Assembly (NCBI GenBank): GCA_020052115.1
Contig: JAGVPR010000392.1
Span: 1-8,061, forward strand
Source of the DNA: Candidatus Eiseniibacteriota bacterium
GTDB taxonomy: Bacteria > Eisenbacteria > RBG-16-71-46 > JAGVPR01
Direction of reading: 5' to 3'
DNA: 8,061 nucleotides
Within the stretch, counting starts at the first letter, position 1, and each line of letters starts with the position of its first letter. The position numbers and the translations under genes are program-made. Positions 8,034-8,061 of the stretch are shown piece by piece. The notes beneath the pieces are model-generated. The model was not told the origin of the DNA. It made no database searches and saw only the letters and a program-made list of their open reading frames with translations.

Positions 8034-8061
8034 ATCGCGATGAGTTTTGAGTGCTGCCCGG

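Larger units (their letters stand above)
7964..8061 (+). mobile_element. Terminus of an IS21-family-like insertion sequence (partial)
   Basis: The sequence changes abruptly at about TGT 7964. It then carries two repeats of the form GGTCA...CCCCAC spaced 24 bp apart and a hairpin leading into a short open frame. Multiple internal repeats ending in TTCCCCAC next to a TG terminus are typical of IS21-family left ends, from general knowledge of the family. ATG 8040, nine nt after the GGAGG at 8028-8032, could start the transposase gene istA, but only seven codons (MSFECCP) are visible and they prove nothing. The exact end, target duplication and orientation cannot be fixed because the other end is outside the window. 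Confidence 0.5.

Overview
The window is high-GC bacterial DNA with a chromosomal-looking left end and an accessory, defence-related right two thirds. The phylum cannot be fixed. The BTAD-type regulator and overall GC richness fit Actinobacteria, Chloroflexi, Acidobacteria, Gemmatimonadetes or Myxococcota-like lineages equally well. No rRNA, tRNA, CRISPR array or integrase is visible.

Region 1 (1-1250) is the 3' part of a large transcriptional regulator with a winged-helix DNA-binding domain and a C-terminal bacterial transcriptional activation domain (BTAD). It is cut by the left edge of the window. Region 2 (1251-2341) is about 1.1 kb in which I find no convincing gene, only a short hairpin near its right end.

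Region 3 (2342 to about 4480) looks like a small gene-cassette array. Three same-strand genes (a HEPN protein, a short HEPN-like protein, and a GIY-YIG nuclease with a RAMA-like domain) are separated by two copies of a 119-nt element that align without gaps at 95 of 119 positions. Each copy lies just behind a stop codon, folds back on itself, and ends at GTTAGAC or GTTACAC, after which similarity stops. This is how integron attC sites are arranged, although the left R' boxes are degenerate. A 13-nt inverted match to the first copy lies right after the GIY-YIG gene and may be the remnant of a third site.

Region 4 (4491-7963) is a tightly packed operon: hsdM (Type I N6-adenine methyltransferase), hsdS (two-TRD specificity subunit, overlapping hsdM by 8 nt), a four-helix membrane protein resembling KwaA of the Kiwa anti-phage system (ATGA overlap), and the first 19 codons of a further gene (ATGA overlap) that may be kwaB. 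No hsdR lies in the window. Region 5 (about 7964-8061) looks like the end of an IS21-family insertion sequence. It carries two 24-bp-spaced GGTCA...CCCCAC repeats and appears to have interrupted the last gene.

Together, the right-hand part reads as a defence island: modification and sequence recognition (HsdM/HsdS), a candidate modification-sensing nuclease (GIY-YIG/RAMA), candidate RNA-targeting HEPN proteins, and a Kiwa-like membrane component. The most interesting points are the attC-like architecture and the embedding of a Kiwa-like pair in a Type I methylation operon.
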